Source of the DNA: Lysinibacillus odysseyi
GTDB taxonomy: Bacteria; Bacillota; Bacilli; Bacillales_A; Planococcaceae
Direction of reading: 5' to 3'
DNA length: 64,000 nucleotides
NCBI GenBank assembly: GCA_014595895.1
Contig: JABUKB010000001.1
Span: 186,001 to 250,000 of the forward strand
Numbering within the stretch: the stretch's first letter is position 1; every line of letters begins with the position of its first letter. Under the pieces are notes generated by a model, which ran no database searches, was not told where the DNA came from, and saw only the letters and a list, made by a program, of their open reading frames with translations. A program made the position numbers and the translations under genes. Positions 46,160 through 55,901 of this stretch are shown piece by piece.

Positions 46160-47578
46160 ATGAAATTTGCAATTAGTTTTTTTACAGCATTGCTTATAGC
46201 TGCGGGAGCTTTATTATTTATGCAATACCAAGTATATTCCGATCAAGATGTGCCAACAAAGGATGCCTATACGTACTCCCAGGAAATTGAAATCACTTAT
46301 CGCGGGGGGAAACTGGATATTCGTCATCATTTTAAAAATTTGCCGGATGACCAAGTTGAAATTATATGGCCTGCAACAGCGATTGATCGTCAGTGTTTTT
46401 TGGAATCTGAGACGAGCTGTTCTCGTTTAAGTGAAGATAAAAAGGTATTTAAAGCGGGAGAAAAGCAAGCGCAGTCTATTTCTTATGTCATTCCCGTTGA
46501 AGGGGGCTTAACGTCACCAAAGTTATTGAAGAATATATTTACGCTGCTGCAAAATGGTGCTGTCGGCTTTTCTACGGTCCATATCTCCACAGATAGCGCC
46601 ACAAAAGGGCAATGGGTAACAGCAGTACCGATGATTGGGCAGCAATCACTATCTCTAGTCAATTACACAATGTTTAGCGGAAAAGGCGTTGTGAAGGATC
46701 TGTTTTGGCAAACAGGCGGTGTAGTGCTGCAAAAGAAAACAGATGGTGTGTCGGTTTATACAAGGAAGGGACTATCGGCAGAAGTGAGCGCTGCAATAGA
46801 TGATGTAGCGCGTATCAGTGATGAGCATATTGCGATTATTGAAGGGACAAGCACGCTAGAAGGGCATCGAATGCTATTCTTGCCAACTCTTACAGTCGAA
46901 ACCGTACAAAAACAGGTCATTATGGCGCAGATGGAGCAACAGTATGACTTCGGTAATTCACCGCTCTGGATTAAACATATTGTAGCAATGACCATTTCGG
47001 GTGAAACATACGGGACACCGCGTGCATTGCAAGTGGCAGAAACGCTGAATCAATTATTAGATGAAGAAATGAAGACAGACTGGAAAGAGCGTATCGCCCA
47101 GTTAAAAGGCCAGGAAATATCGGCGCAAGTATTAGATGAACAGCTGACAGAAGTGTTAGGTACGTACACGGAATACTTTTCGATGAACGTGGATACAGAG
47201 GAAACCTACCCGTTTGTTGTGAATGACCACCGATCAGTGTATGTAAATGGTCAGTTAGCTGATAATATCGACGTACTGCTCCATGAAGGGAAAATCCTTT
47301 ATACAGCCGATACGCTGTTGCAGCGATTAGGCTACACGACATCGATTGGCGAAAACGGCTATTATGTCAACAGTCCAACGCGTGTATTCCGTTTCCCGGA
47401 CAATAAGCATGGTTTCTATGTATTTAATCAACGGCGTTATAATATAGCGACGTCATTTCCTCTTCATATTGTAGGAGGCGATTATTATATTGAAGAAACA
47501 TGGATGCAGCGATTATTTTTAATAGAGTTATTGAAGGATGACGAAACCATCCAAATGACTACAACAGCACAACAATAA
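46160..47578 (+). CDS. Exported protein with C-terminal stalk-like domain, unrecognised
   Basis: This 472-residue protein has an N-terminal signal or anchor (MKFAISFFTALLIAAGALLFMQY). Residues 35-340 form an extracytoplasmic region I do not recognise, containing one Cys pair (RQCFLESETSC, possibly a disulfide). Residues about 345-410 (SVYVNGQLADNIDVLL..YTADTLLQRLGYTTS) resemble the copper-amine-oxidase-N-like stalk domain found in many Firmicute wall-associated proteins. It precedes rsmD by 6 bases and may share its transcript. I infer a cell-envelope role only. Confidence 0.75.
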   Translation: MKFAISFFTALLIAAGALLFMQYQVYSDQDVPTKDAYTYSQEIEITYRGGKLDIRHHFKNLPDDQVEIIWPATAIDRQCFLESETSCSRLSEDKKVFKAGEKQAQSISYVIPVEGGLTSPKLLKNIFTLLQNGAVGFSTVHISTDSATKGQWVTAVPMIGQQSLSLVNYTMFSGKGVVKDLFWQTGGVVLQKKTDGVSVYTRKGLSAEVSAAIDDVARISDEHIAIIEGTSTLEGHRMLFLPTLTVETVQKQVIMAQMEQQYDFGNSPLWIKHIVAMTISGETYGTPRALQVAETLNQLLDEEMKTDWKERIAQLKGQEISAQVLDEQLTEVLGTYTEYFSMNVDTEETYPFVVNDHRSVYVNGQLADNIDVLLHEGKILYTADTLLQRLGYTTSIGENGYYVNSPTRVFRFPDNKHGFYVFNQRRYNIATSFPLHIVGGDYYIEETWMQRLFLIELLKDDETIQMTTTAQQ

Positions 47579-47596
47579 GAAAGTTTGGTGATCGCT

Positions 47597-48647
<1,051 letters not shown>

Positions 48648-48649
48648 CG

Positions 48650-48685
48650 AAAAGGTCGACTCCGAAGAGGGGGCGACCTTTTTTA
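48650..48685 (+). terminator. Terminator after coaD
   Basis: AAAAGGTCG and CGACCTTTT pair, with an inner CTCC/GGGG helix, followed by TTTTTT. Confidence 0.88.
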
Positions 48686-49555
48686 CATAAAAATCAGCGC
48701 GTACAGTAGCGGAATAGCAATAGCGTAGAGTAGACGGATGAGAGCGTACATTTTTAAAGATAAAGCCTGTTCTCTTACAATGACAGCTACCTGTAAATGA
48801 ATGCTTAGGCTTTGCGTTGTTAATAGCAGCACGACCAGCAGGCGCAATGTATCCCCGCTTGTCAATAAATGCAACGTATGTAATCCGTTAGTAAACTCTA
48901 ATAAACTAGCAATCGCGCCTAAATAATTGTCTGTCATGATCGGATTCAGAGAAGTAGAAATCACGGCATAAATAGTTGTAAAAAAAATGATCGTAGAGCC
49001 TACGACCAATACAACAGGTGTGCTTTCGCGAATGCTTGTTGTAAAGCTCATTTTATAATAAATGGGCTGTATAGTTCTTTTAGTAACAGGAATAAAGAAA
49101 AGCAGCACAAGTGAAAAGCCGTGAACGAGCAGTAAATAATGATAGCTAAAGGTAACATCCTGCAATAAGTCCTGTCCGACAAAACCAATCACGAATAGCG
49201 GGCTCGGTGCATGACAGATACCAAGCAATAGATTCGCCTCGCGCCTGGAGAGTTCCTGCTGTTTCACTAAATTATTTAAAATGGCAGCTCCGCTGGGAAA
49301 CCCGCCGAACGCACTTAACATATAAATTTTCAAATAAAAGAGTCGTCCTTGCAAAGGCCATGCAGCAGACAATTTTAATAGCCAGTTGACTAATATTAAA
49401 TAACTTAGCAAATAAGGAAATAGAGCGTCCATAAATAAAGCTAAGCCCATGTCGGCTCCTTCATGGGCTACCCCCGGAAAGCACAATAATAACAATAATA
49501 AAGCGACGCAAATGAATAATTGAAACAATAAAATAAAAGCCACACGCCTTTGCAA
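48683..49555 (-). CDS. ylbJ: YlbJ-like sporulation-associated membrane protein (short form)
   Basis: This 290-residue protein has seven to eight transmembrane helices and belongs to the nucleoside-recognition/YlbJ group. Matching segments are FGGFPSGAAILNNLV, GICHAPSPLFVIGFVG and LEFTNGLHTL. It lies between coaD and ylbL as ylbJ does. B. subtilis YlbJ is around 400 residues, so this copy lacks a large part. The TTG start at 49555 has no good Shine-Dalgarno site, so the true start is uncertain. Function is unproven; sigma-E control is known for B. subtilis ylbJ. Confidence 0.72.
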   Translation of the reverse strand: MQRRVAFILLFQLFICVALLLLLLCFPGVAHEGADMGLALFMDALFPYLLSYLILVNWLLKLSAAWPLQGRLFYLKIYMLSAFGGFPSGAAILNNLVKQQELSRREANLLLGICHAPSPLFVIGFVGQDLLQDVTFSYHYLLLVHGFSLVLLFFIPVTKRTIQPIYYKMSFTTSIRESTPVVLVVGSTIIFFTTIYAVISTSLNPIMTDNYLGAIASLLEFTNGLHTLHLLTSGDTLRLLVVLLLTTQSLSIHLQVAVIVREQALSLKMYALIRLLYAIAIPLLYALIFM

Positions 49556-49559
49556 TTTT

Positions 49560-49588
49560 TTGTCAACTTTTAATGGAAGTGCTACACT
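49560..49588 (+). promoter_or_regulatory. Promoter of ylbL
   Basis: TTGTCA and TACACT are 17 bases apart, 36 bases before the ylbL start codon. Confidence 0.6.
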
Positions 49589-49624
49589 GAATAATAGTCT
49601 GAAGTTCAGGAGGTATGTTTTACA

Positions 49625-50683
49625 ATGGAAGAAAAGAAAATACCATCTTGGGTGAAAGTAGGAATCATCGTCCTTGTAGCGATCCTTCTGTTTTTTTATC
49701 CGCTTGATTATTATGTAATGAAACCTGGAAGTGCGTACGATATTTCACAATATTTAACGGTAGATGATGGGGACCGGGATGATGATGGAACATTCAATAT
49801 GATGACAGTCACAATGTCACAAGCAACTCCATTTATGTATGTATATGCACAACTGAAAGATTATTATGATTTAGTAACAATTGATCAAGTAAGACAAGAG
49901 GAAGAGGATGAGGAAGAATACGATATCCGTCAGCATAAATTAATGACAGATTCCCAATTCAATGCCCTATACAATGCTTTTTCATATGCGAAATTAGATT
50001 ATAAAGTAACTTATAATGGCGTTTATGTATTGAATATTCTAGAGGGCGGAGCGGCAGATGGGACGTTGCAACCTGGTGATGAAATTGTAGAGATTGATCA
50101 ACAGGTAATTGAAAATCAAGATATGCTGACAAGACTAATCAATAAGAAGCAAGAATCAGATCATGTTGAACTTGTCATTAAGCGAAATAATGAATTGCTG
50201 ACCAAAGATATTGCCTTGAAAACAATTCCTAATACAGAAGGTCGAGTTGGATTAGGCATTACATTTGGTGAGAGCAAGTCCATTACAACAGATCCATATG
50301 TAACTGTAGATGCAGAGGGAATCGGTGGTCCTTCTGCTGGGTTAATGTTTACGCTTGAGGTTTTAAATCAATTAATGGATGAAGATTTGACAAAAGGCTA
50401 CCAAGTAGCTGGCACAGGGGCAATATTATTAGATGGTACGGTAGGACGGATAGGTGGGGTAGAGAAAAAGGTCGTAGCAGCGGATAAGGCTGGTATGGAG
50501 ATTTTCTTTGTACCAGATGATGAGGTCCCTTCTGATGTGAAGGCTAAAATGCCCTCTTACCAGTCCAATGCCCAAGCGGCCATAGCTACAGCAAAGGATA
50601 TCGGTACGACTATGGAAATCGTACCGGTCAAAACATTGCAAGATGCAATTGAGTATTTAAACACATTAAAGCCCAAAATTTAA
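49625..50683 (+). CDS. ylbL: YlbL, membrane-anchored PDZ/Lon-type serine protease
   Basis: This 352-residue protease has one N-terminal transmembrane anchor (about 8-25), a PDZ domain (about 125-195, YVLNILEGGAADGTLQPGDEIVEI) and a Lon-type S16 domain. The nucleophile motif is GGPSAGLMF, and the lysine lies in KKVVAADKAG, giving a Ser-Lys dyad. B. subtilis YlbL degrades the SOS division inhibitor YneA, and streptococcal SepM is related. AGGAGG precedes the ATG. The gene ends 4 bases inside the convergent tmcAL. Confidence 0.92.
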   Translation: MEEKKIPSWVKVGIIVLVAILLFFYPLDYYVMKPGSAYDISQYLTVDDGDRDDDGTFNMMTVTMSQATPFMYVYAQLKDYYDLVTIDQVRQEEEDEEEYDIRQHKLMTDSQFNALYNAFSYAKLDYKVTYNGVYVLNILEGGAADGTLQPGDEIVEIDQQVIENQDMLTRLINKKQESDHVELVIKRNNELLTKDIALKTIPNTEGRVGLGITFGESKSITTDPYVTVDAEGIGGPSAGLMFTLEVLNQLMDEDLTKGYQVAGTGAILLDGTVGRIGGVEKKVVAADKAGMEIFFVPDDEVPSDVKAKMPSYQSNAQAAIATAKDIGTTMEIVPVKTLQDAIEYLNTLKPKI

Positions 50684-51879
50684 TAGCGAATAGGCGGGGT
50701 TTTTATATCCTCGTCTATTTTTTTTGCACTAAACTGCTGTAAGCCAATGTTGTACATCATCGTCGCATGAAGATCGAGGTCTAGCATAGGGTCTTTGACA
50801 GCAGCTACCCGGCTAATAAGAGGAACAGACACATCTTTTTTAATAGTGCTTAAATATTCTTGCCCTTTAGATGTCATGCCAAGTAGACGAATATAGCTGG
50901 GTCTGTCAAACGCATGCAGCTGTTCTTTGGTAATGCCTGTATAAATATGGGTAAGCATACGTTGCAAGCGCGTCCATGTATAGCGTTTAGACTTTAAATT
51001 AGTCATAAAGGAGGTATAGCTGTCGCTAGTTTTGGCATGCTTAATTAAGGCATATTCTAGACCTTCCTGTACATCCGCATATTGTGTCAATTGAGCAGGA
51101 GTATGGCGTAGGATACTATATTTTAAAAGAGGCCATAAGTACTCCCAATGCATAAAATGCCCGTGATTTTGCTGCCACTCTTTTAATAAGTCAGCGGAGT
51201 ATGCAGGTAAAAACTGGCTGACTGCTTGGTGCTCACGTAAAGCCTTGCGAATGCCTGTTGCACTGGCAATTGCTTTCGTGTTATCGATATCTTCATGATA
51301 ACCCGCCTCGATACGGGGAATAGTAAAGGCACGTATCGAGCTATGCAACTGTTTGGCAGCTTCTATATAATGGTAGCCTAAAATATTATTTGGCTGGCTA
51401 AGGTCAATATAGTCATTAGGATATTGCTGTTTCAGCTGTTCATAAGCATAGAAGAGAGCCTGTGGATAGCTGCTGCCTGTTTTGATGGCTTGTTGGATTA
51501 TCCGGTCGTACTGCTCGCGATGGCTTGTGATGACATCAAAAGTGTTCAGGAAGGGTTCAATCGTACCTTGCTCACTGCCAAAGGCAAAGGAGGAACAACC
51601 AATCAGATCTAATAATGTAATCGCACCGCGTGCAAATTCATTGGAAAAAGCTGTACTGTAGACATAGGGCAACTCAATGACAATATCGACTCCGTTAGCT
51701 AAGGCCATTTTCGTACGGGTCCATTTATCGACCATTGCAGGCTCGCCCCTTTGAAGGAACTGTCCACTCATTACCGCAATGGCTATGTCTGCCTGACTCG
51801 CTCTCTTTGCCTCCGTTACATGGTGAAGATGTCCATTGTGGAAGGGATTATATTCGACGACTAATCCAACTGCTTGCAT
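50680..51879 (-). CDS. tmcAL: tRNA(Met) cytidine acetate ligase TmcAL
   Basis: This 399-residue enzyme (YlbM) uses ATP and acetate to form N4-acetylcytidine at the wobble base of elongator tRNA-Met. The N-terminus holds the nucleotidyltransferase motif GLVVEYNPFHNGHLHH, followed by IAVMSGQFLQRGEPAMVDKW. The C-terminal part is helical. AGGAGGG lies before the ATG. The position next to ylbL and yceD is conserved. Confidence 0.94.
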   Translation of the reverse strand: MQAVGLVVEYNPFHNGHLHHVTEAKRASQADIAIAVMSGQFLQRGEPAMVDKWTRTKMALANGVDIVIELPYVYSTAFSNEFARGAITLLDLIGCSSFAFGSEQGTIEPFLNTFDVITSHREQYDRIIQQAIKTGSSYPQALFYAYEQLKQQYPNDYIDLSQPNNILGYHYIEAAKQLHSSIRAFTIPRIEAGYHEDIDNTKAIASATGIRKALREHQAVSQFLPAYSADLLKEWQQNHGHFMHWEYLWPLLKYSILRHTPAQLTQYADVQEGLEYALIKHAKTSDSYTSFMTNLKSKRYTWTRLQRMLTHIYTGITKEQLHAFDRPSYIRLLGMTSKGQEYLSTIKKDVSVPLISRVAAVKDPMLDLDLHATMMYNIGLQQFSAKKIDEDIKTPPIRY

Positions 51880-52020
51880 TTTTACACCCCTCCTAGTAAA
51901 ATTAAGTGTTATGTGATAGTGTTTTATACAAAAGAGTTATTAGAAAATTTTGCGTATAAAATCAAAATATCAATTAATACTGATTATAAAGTTGTTTTGT
52001 GGTAGTGACAAGAAATTATC

Positions 52021-52049
52021 TTGACATCTATTTTTGTAAGCTATATAAT
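52021..52049 (+). promoter_or_regulatory. Consensus sigma-A promoter of the yceD-rpmF operon
   Basis: TTGACA and TATAAT, both perfect, are separated by exactly 17 bases. This is the best promoter in the window, as expected for a ribosomal protein operon. Confidence 0.9.
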
Positions 52050-52078
52050 CAACATTGTTGTCTTGAGGTGATTAATGA

Positions 52079-52615
52079 ATGAAATGGTCAATTCATCAAT
52101 TATCGAAATACCGTCAAAACGGTATGCCGATTGATGCAGAAGTACAATTGGATAATGTGATGAAACGTAATAAAGACATTCGCCACATTTCACCCGTTCA
52201 TGTAAAAGGGCTATGTACTTTTGGTGCATCGCAAATGACTTGTCAATTTACGATGACTGCAACATTGACGCTTCCATGTGCTCGCACGTGGGAAGATGTT
52301 GAATATCCAATTGAAGTGGAAGCAGTTGAAGTTTTCAGCTGGATCGACGAAGAGAATCGCGGAAATGTCGAGGAAAGCGATATCCATTATGTTGATGGAG
52401 AAGTAATCGACATGGTACCAGTGCTAGAAGAGTTAGTACTTTTAGAAATTCCGATGCAAGTATTCAAAGAGAATACCGAGGGACAAGTGCATGGAGGAAA
52501 AAACTGGTCTTATTCGACAGATGAAGATGTTGAGTTGCAACGTAAAAATGACGAACCAAAACTGGATCCAAGACTGGCTGCTTTAGCTAAGTATTTTGAT
52601 CAAACAGATGAATAG
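52079..52615 (+). CDS. yceD: YceD/DUF177 family protein (YlbN)
   Basis: This 178-residue protein, co-transcribed with rpmF across most bacteria, is linked to 23S rRNA accumulation. It has the conserved CTFGASQMTCQFTMTATLTLPCARTWEDVEYP core and the C-terminal LDPRLAALAKYF typical of DUF177. GAGGTG lies 8 bases before the ATG at 52079. The upstream ATG in another frame leads to a short dead end. The paired Cys residues near 46-68 may bind metal. Confidence 0.92.
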   Translation: MKWSIHQLSKYRQNGMPIDAEVQLDNVMKRNKDIRHISPVHVKGLCTFGASQMTCQFTMTATLTLPCARTWEDVEYPIEVEAVEVFSWIDEENRGNVEESDIHYVDGEVIDMVPVLEELVLLEIPMQVFKENTEGQVHGGKNWSYSTDEDVELQRKNDEPKLDPRLAALAKYFDQTDE

Positions 52616-52639
52616 ATAATCTGTAAGGAGGTGCCAATA

Positions 52640-52813
52640 ATGGCTGTACCATTTAGAAGAACATCTAAAACTGCAAAAAGAAAGCGTCGTACGCATTTCA
52701 AATTATCTGTACCTGGTATGGTAGCTTGCCCAAACTGTGGTGAAGCTAAATTATCACACCGCGTGTGCAAAGCTTGCGGACAATACAAAGGTAAAGAAGT
52801 AGTAGCGAAATAA
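52640..52813 (+). CDS. rpmF: Ribosomal protein L32
   Basis: This 57-residue protein has [19 protein letters not shown] at the N-terminus and a zinc ribbon [18 protein letters not shown] with four Cys. It is therefore the zinc-binding (C+) L32 form. AAGGAGGTG precedes the ATG at 52640. Tandem terminators follow. Confidence 0.97.
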   Translation: MAVPFRRTSKTAKRKRRTHFKLSVPGMVACPNCGEAKLSHRVCKACGQYKGKEVVAK

Positions 52814-52832
52814 TTCAGTATTTCAGCTATAG

Positions 52833-52872
52833 AAGGTGATCGAAGAGGCCATGGCTCTTCGATCACCTTTTT
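52833..52872 (+). terminator. First terminator after rpmF
   Basis: AAGGTGATCGAAGAG and CTCTTCGATCACCTT form a perfect 15-bp stem, followed by TTTTCTTTTC. Confidence 0.93.
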
Positions 52873-52896
52873 CTTTTCTTTAGAGAATTATAGGAT

Positions 52897-52931
52897 AAGT
52901 CTGTACCGGTGGAAGGTGCAGACTTTTTTAT
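52897..52931 (+). terminator. Second terminator after rpmF
   Basis: AAGTCTGTACC and GGTGCAGACTT pair (one mismatch), followed by TTTTTA, 25 bases after the first terminator. Confidence 0.82.
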
Positions 52932-53005
52932 AGTGAAGGTTTATGTAATTGCTTTTGGTTCTGTGACTTCCAAGCTCTAGCGTTTCAACAGCTTTTATCA
53001 TTAAT

Positions 53006-53023
53006 TTAGCGAATATTCGCTAA
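53006..53023. promoter_or_regulatory. 18-bp perfect palindrome, candidate operator
   Basis: TTAGCGAATATTCGCTAA is a perfect inverted repeat, 5 bases before a TTGTCA -35-like box (53029-53034) of the enoyl-CoA hydratase gene. It is too short and too poor in flanking T for a terminator. Confidence 0.55.
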
Positions 53024-53097
53024 CTTTATTGTCAAAGTTGTGTCATTTACGTTACAGTTAATGATTATAAGGATTTATTTTGAAGGGGATGGAATAG

Positions 53098-53862
53098 ATG
53101 GCTTATTTAATAAACTTAAACGATGGCATTTTGACATTTACGATTAACCGTGAAGAAAAACGCAATGCAGTGAATGATGAAGTGATGGATGGTTTAAATG
53201 AAGCCATTACATATGTGAAAGAACATGAAGATGTTCGCTTTTTAGTAATTACAGGTGCTGGTGAGAAATCATTCTGTTCAGGTGGAGATCTGTCTGTATT
53301 TCATGCGCTGGAAACAGAAGAACAGGCTTTTGGGATGCTGAGCAAGATGGGTAAGATTCTTTATGATTTAGCGACGCTGCCAGTGCCGACGATTGCACTG
53401 ATTAATGGAACCGCGGTAGGAGGAGGCTGCGAAATCGCCACAGCCTGTGATTTCCGGCTGATGGCCTCTCATGCAAAAGCAGGCTTTATCCAAGGGACGC
53501 TAGCCATTACATCTGGTTGGGGCGGCGGTACGTATTTATTTGAACGTGGACTACGCCATGACCGCGCTTTGAAAATGCTAGTGGATGCTAAGCCCTACGA
53601 GGCACAGGTATTATATGAAATCGGCTGGGCTATGCGTGTCTACTTTGAAGGAACAAAAGAAGAAGCACTCGCTGATTTTATAGAGCATATGAGAAAAATT
53701 CATCCATCTGTTCACCGTGCTTATAAAGAAATAGAACTGCGCAAATGGCGCGAACGAAATGTATATGCACGGGTAATGGAAGAGATTCGTACATGTGCTA
53801 AGCTTTGGGAAAGCGAAGCTCATCATGAAGCAGTCAATGGATTTTTAACAAAAAATAAATAA
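53098..53862 (+). CDS. Enoyl-CoA hydratase/isomerase family protein
   Basis: This 254-residue crotonase-fold protein has NREEKRNAVNDEVM and the oxyanion-hole segments ITGAGEKSFCSGGDL and INGTAVGGGCEIATACDFRLM. It probably acts on an acyl-CoA in fatty acid or amino acid breakdown, but crotonase relatives are diverse. GAAGGGG precedes the ATG. It stands alone between two terminators, and a perfect palindrome in its promoter suggests local repression. No such gene lies here in B. subtilis to my knowledge. Confidence 0.87.
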   Translation: MAYLINLNDGILTFTINREEKRNAVNDEVMDGLNEAITYVKEHEDVRFLVITGAGEKSFCSGGDLSVFHALETEEQAFGMLSKMGKILYDLATLPVPTIALINGTAVGGGCEIATACDFRLMASHAKAGFIQGTLAITSGWGGGTYLFERGLRHDRALKMLVDAKPYEAQVLYEIGWAMRVYFEGTKEEALADFIEHMRKIHPSVHRAYKEIELRKWRERNVYARVMEEIRTCAKLWESEAHHEAVNGFLTKNK

Positions 53863-53867
53863 TAGTG

Positions 53868-53901
53868 TGGGCGGCCTCTCAAAAGGGACGCCCATTTTTT
53901 T
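53868..53901 (+). terminator. Terminator after the enoyl-CoA hydratase gene
   Basis: TGGGCG and CGCCCA pair, with a possible inner CTC/GGG contact, followed by TTTTTTT. Confidence 0.8.
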
Positions 53902-53965
53902 AATAGATACATATTCTAATTTTCGGTGCTTTGCATATAGTAGTAAAAAATGTGAGGTGAGGGAA

Positions 53966-54355
53966 ATGGGAGAAAAAAGACGTAAAGATCAGTGGACGGT
54001 GTCAGATGATGAAAAGCTAGCGGAAATTGTAATTAGTTATGTTCAAAATGGCAAAACCCAATTAGAAGCATTTGAGGAGGCAGCGCAGCAACTCGGAAGA
54101 ACAAAGCAGGCATGTGGTTTCCGCTGGAACAAAACATTAAGATTACAATACGGACAAGTGCTGGAAAGTGTACGTAAACGTCCAAAGCAAATGATGCGCA
54201 GTCACTTGAAGTTAGCATTGACTAATTTCGAAGAATTGACAGAAGCATATCATTTATTAGATATAAAATATCGAGAGCTACAAACAGAACATGAAAAATT
54301 AGTGAAATGGCTTCACCAAGGAATGAACTTTGTGCAGAAAAAAGAGACCTATTAA
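53966..54355 (+). CDS. gerR: RsfA/GerR (YlbO) family sporulation transcription regulator
   Basis: This 129-residue protein has an N-terminal Myb/SANT-like domain (about 6-55: DQWTVSDDEKLAEIVISYV..LGRTKQACGFRWNKTLR) and a C-terminal coiled coil (about 85-120). In B. subtilis, GerR (YlbO) acts in the mother cell under sigma-E, and RsfA in the forespore. The position after rpmF supports GerR. The ATG at 53966 follows GAGGTGAGGG; the longer frame overlaps a terminator and is rejected. Confidence 0.85.
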   Translation: MGEKRRKDQWTVSDDEKLAEIVISYVQNGKTQLEAFEEAAQQLGRTKQACGFRWNKTLRLQYGQVLESVRKRPKQMMRSHLKLALTNFEELTEAYHLLDIKYRELQTEHEKLVKWLHQGMNFVQKKETY

Positions 54356-54425
54356 AAATAATTCGCATGTCTCGAAATCAAAATGACTATTCGTTATAAT
54401 ATAGAGAAATGATTCTCGCTGGATG

Positions 54426-54464
54426 AGATTGTCCGAGATAAATTGATTTCGGGCAATCTTTATT
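54426..54464 (+). terminator. Terminator after the gerR-like gene
   Basis: AGATTGTCCGA and TCGGGCAATCT form the stem (one mismatch), followed by TTATT. The T run is weak. Confidence 0.7.
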
Positions 54465-54492
54465 CATGCAGGCAAGGTATTGAGGTGGAATT

Positions 54493-55392
54493 GTGACAAT
54501 TCAAATTATCGGTGGCGGTGCTGTAGGGTTATTATTGGCAGGCTGTTTGGCGCAGCGATTCGAAGATATATCAATCCTAACCCGAAGGCCGCAACAAAAA
54601 GAGCATATACAACGTGAAGGCATCGTGATTTATACTACAGATGGCGAAAAAAGGCATCTAAAAGTAACGGGCACGGAGAGTATGAGCAAAAATCCAAGGC
54701 TTGTTATTATTGCAACGAAATATCATGCCCTAAAAAATATTTATCCGTTACTAACGCAATTGCCAGTGGATGTGCCATTATTGTTTATTCAAAATGGGTT
54801 AGCACATTATGAGGAAGCGTTATTGTTGCCGCAGCAGACTATTGTATTTGGTAGTGCGCAATTTGGTGCGCAACGAACGAGCGATGTTGAAGTCCATCAC
54901 CGAGGAATCGGTATTTTAAAGTTAGCGGTAGCGAGAGGGAAAAGGCAAGATGCGGCTTTTTTACAAGCGATAGAAGACGAGCATTTCCCGTTGCAATGGT
55001 TGGAAGATGCAGAAGCAATGCTATTTGAAAAAGCATTGTTAAATTGTTTTATTAATCCATTAACAGCAATCCTACAGGTGAAAAATGGCGTATTAGTAAA
55101 AAATGAAGCAGCAGCCATGTTATTAAAATCACTGTATGAAGAGCTGATGCTGGCTTTCCCTGCGATGAAGGAGCAATTTCCGTTTCAAGCAGTCCGTGGG
55201 TTATGCGAGAGGACGGCCGAGAATACTTCCTCCATGCTAGCAGACCGGTTAGCCAATTGTCCGACTGAGGTGGATACGATTGTAGGAGCTGTATTGCAGA
55301 AAGGTCTTGCCGAAGGGGCGCAAATGCCTATCCTGCAAACTCTATATCAATTATTAAAAGCGATGGAACAGCAAGAAAGTGGTGGCAAGTAG
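54493..55392 (+). CDS. Ketopantoate reductase family protein (PanE/YlbQ-like)
   Basis: This 299-residue protein has the NADPH-binding GGGAVGLLLAG (7-17), FIQNGLAHYE, and a C-terminal 6-phosphogluconate-dehydrogenase-like domain with FEKALLNCFINPLTAIL. It probably reduces 2-dehydropantoate to pantoate, feeding the CoA pathway that also uses CoaD. B. subtilis has PanE-like YlbQ at this place. The start is GTG behind GAGGTG. It overlaps the next gene by one base. Confidence 0.88.
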   Translation: MTIQIIGGGAVGLLLAGCLAQRFEDISILTRRPQQKEHIQREGIVIYTTDGEKRHLKVTGTESMSKNPRLVIIATKYHALKNIYPLLTQLPVDVPLLFIQNGLAHYEEALLLPQQTIVFGSAQFGAQRTSDVEVHHRGIGILKLAVARGKRQDAAFLQAIEDEHFPLQWLEDAEAMLFEKALLNCFINPLTAILQVKNGVLVKNEAAAMLLKSLYEELMLAFPAMKEQFPFQAVRGLCERTAENTSSMLADRLANCPTEVDTIVGAVLQKGLAEGAQMPILQTLYQLLKAMEQQESGGK

Positions 55393-55778
55393 TGTCGGTT
55401 TTTAAAATTTTTTTAACTATTATTTTATTTTGCCCCGTTCTTGTGATGATGCTATCATTTCTGATCTTCCGTAAAATGCGCATGAAAAAACGGTATGCCC
55501 TAGGTTTTTCAGCAGATATTACAGTATTTGTGCTGTTTTTTTCGGTACTGATTGCATTGTACAGTGTGTGGGGGAATACATACATATCTTTTTTGTTAGG
55601 AATCATGCTATGTGTAGGCCTTATTGTCACATTTCTTGATTGGCGTACAAAAAACGAGATTGATGTGCCATTGCTTTTGAAGAGAATATGGCGTCTTTAT
55701 TTTTTGTTGTTAAGTGCACTGTATGTTATCGTGTGCATGGTAGGATTAATCATGAATGTCGTAGGTTATATAGCGTAG
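55392..55778 (+). CDS. yllA: DUF3397 membrane protein (YllA-like)
   Basis: This 128-residue protein has four transmembrane helices (about 5-25, 42-60, 65-83, 97-123) and belongs to the DUF3397 family. The GTG start overlaps the stop of the PanE-like gene, with GGTGG upstream. Its place before bshC matches yllA in B. subtilis. The function is unknown. Confidence 0.83.
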   Translation: MSVFKIFLTIILFCPVLVMMLSFLIFRKMRMKKRYALGFSADITVFVLFFSVLIALYSVWGNTYISFLLGIMLCVGLIVTFLDWRTKNEIDVPLLLKRIWRLYFLLLSALYVIVCMVGLIMNVVGYIA

Positions 55779-55901
55779 GGGTTTAAGAATATAGTTAAAC
55801 AAGCTACAATAAGAAAATGAAACAGTACAAATATACTAGCATAGTAAACGGATAGCTTTCGTTATTACGTAATTGAGTTAGAAAGTAGAGGCGTATATTA
55901 C

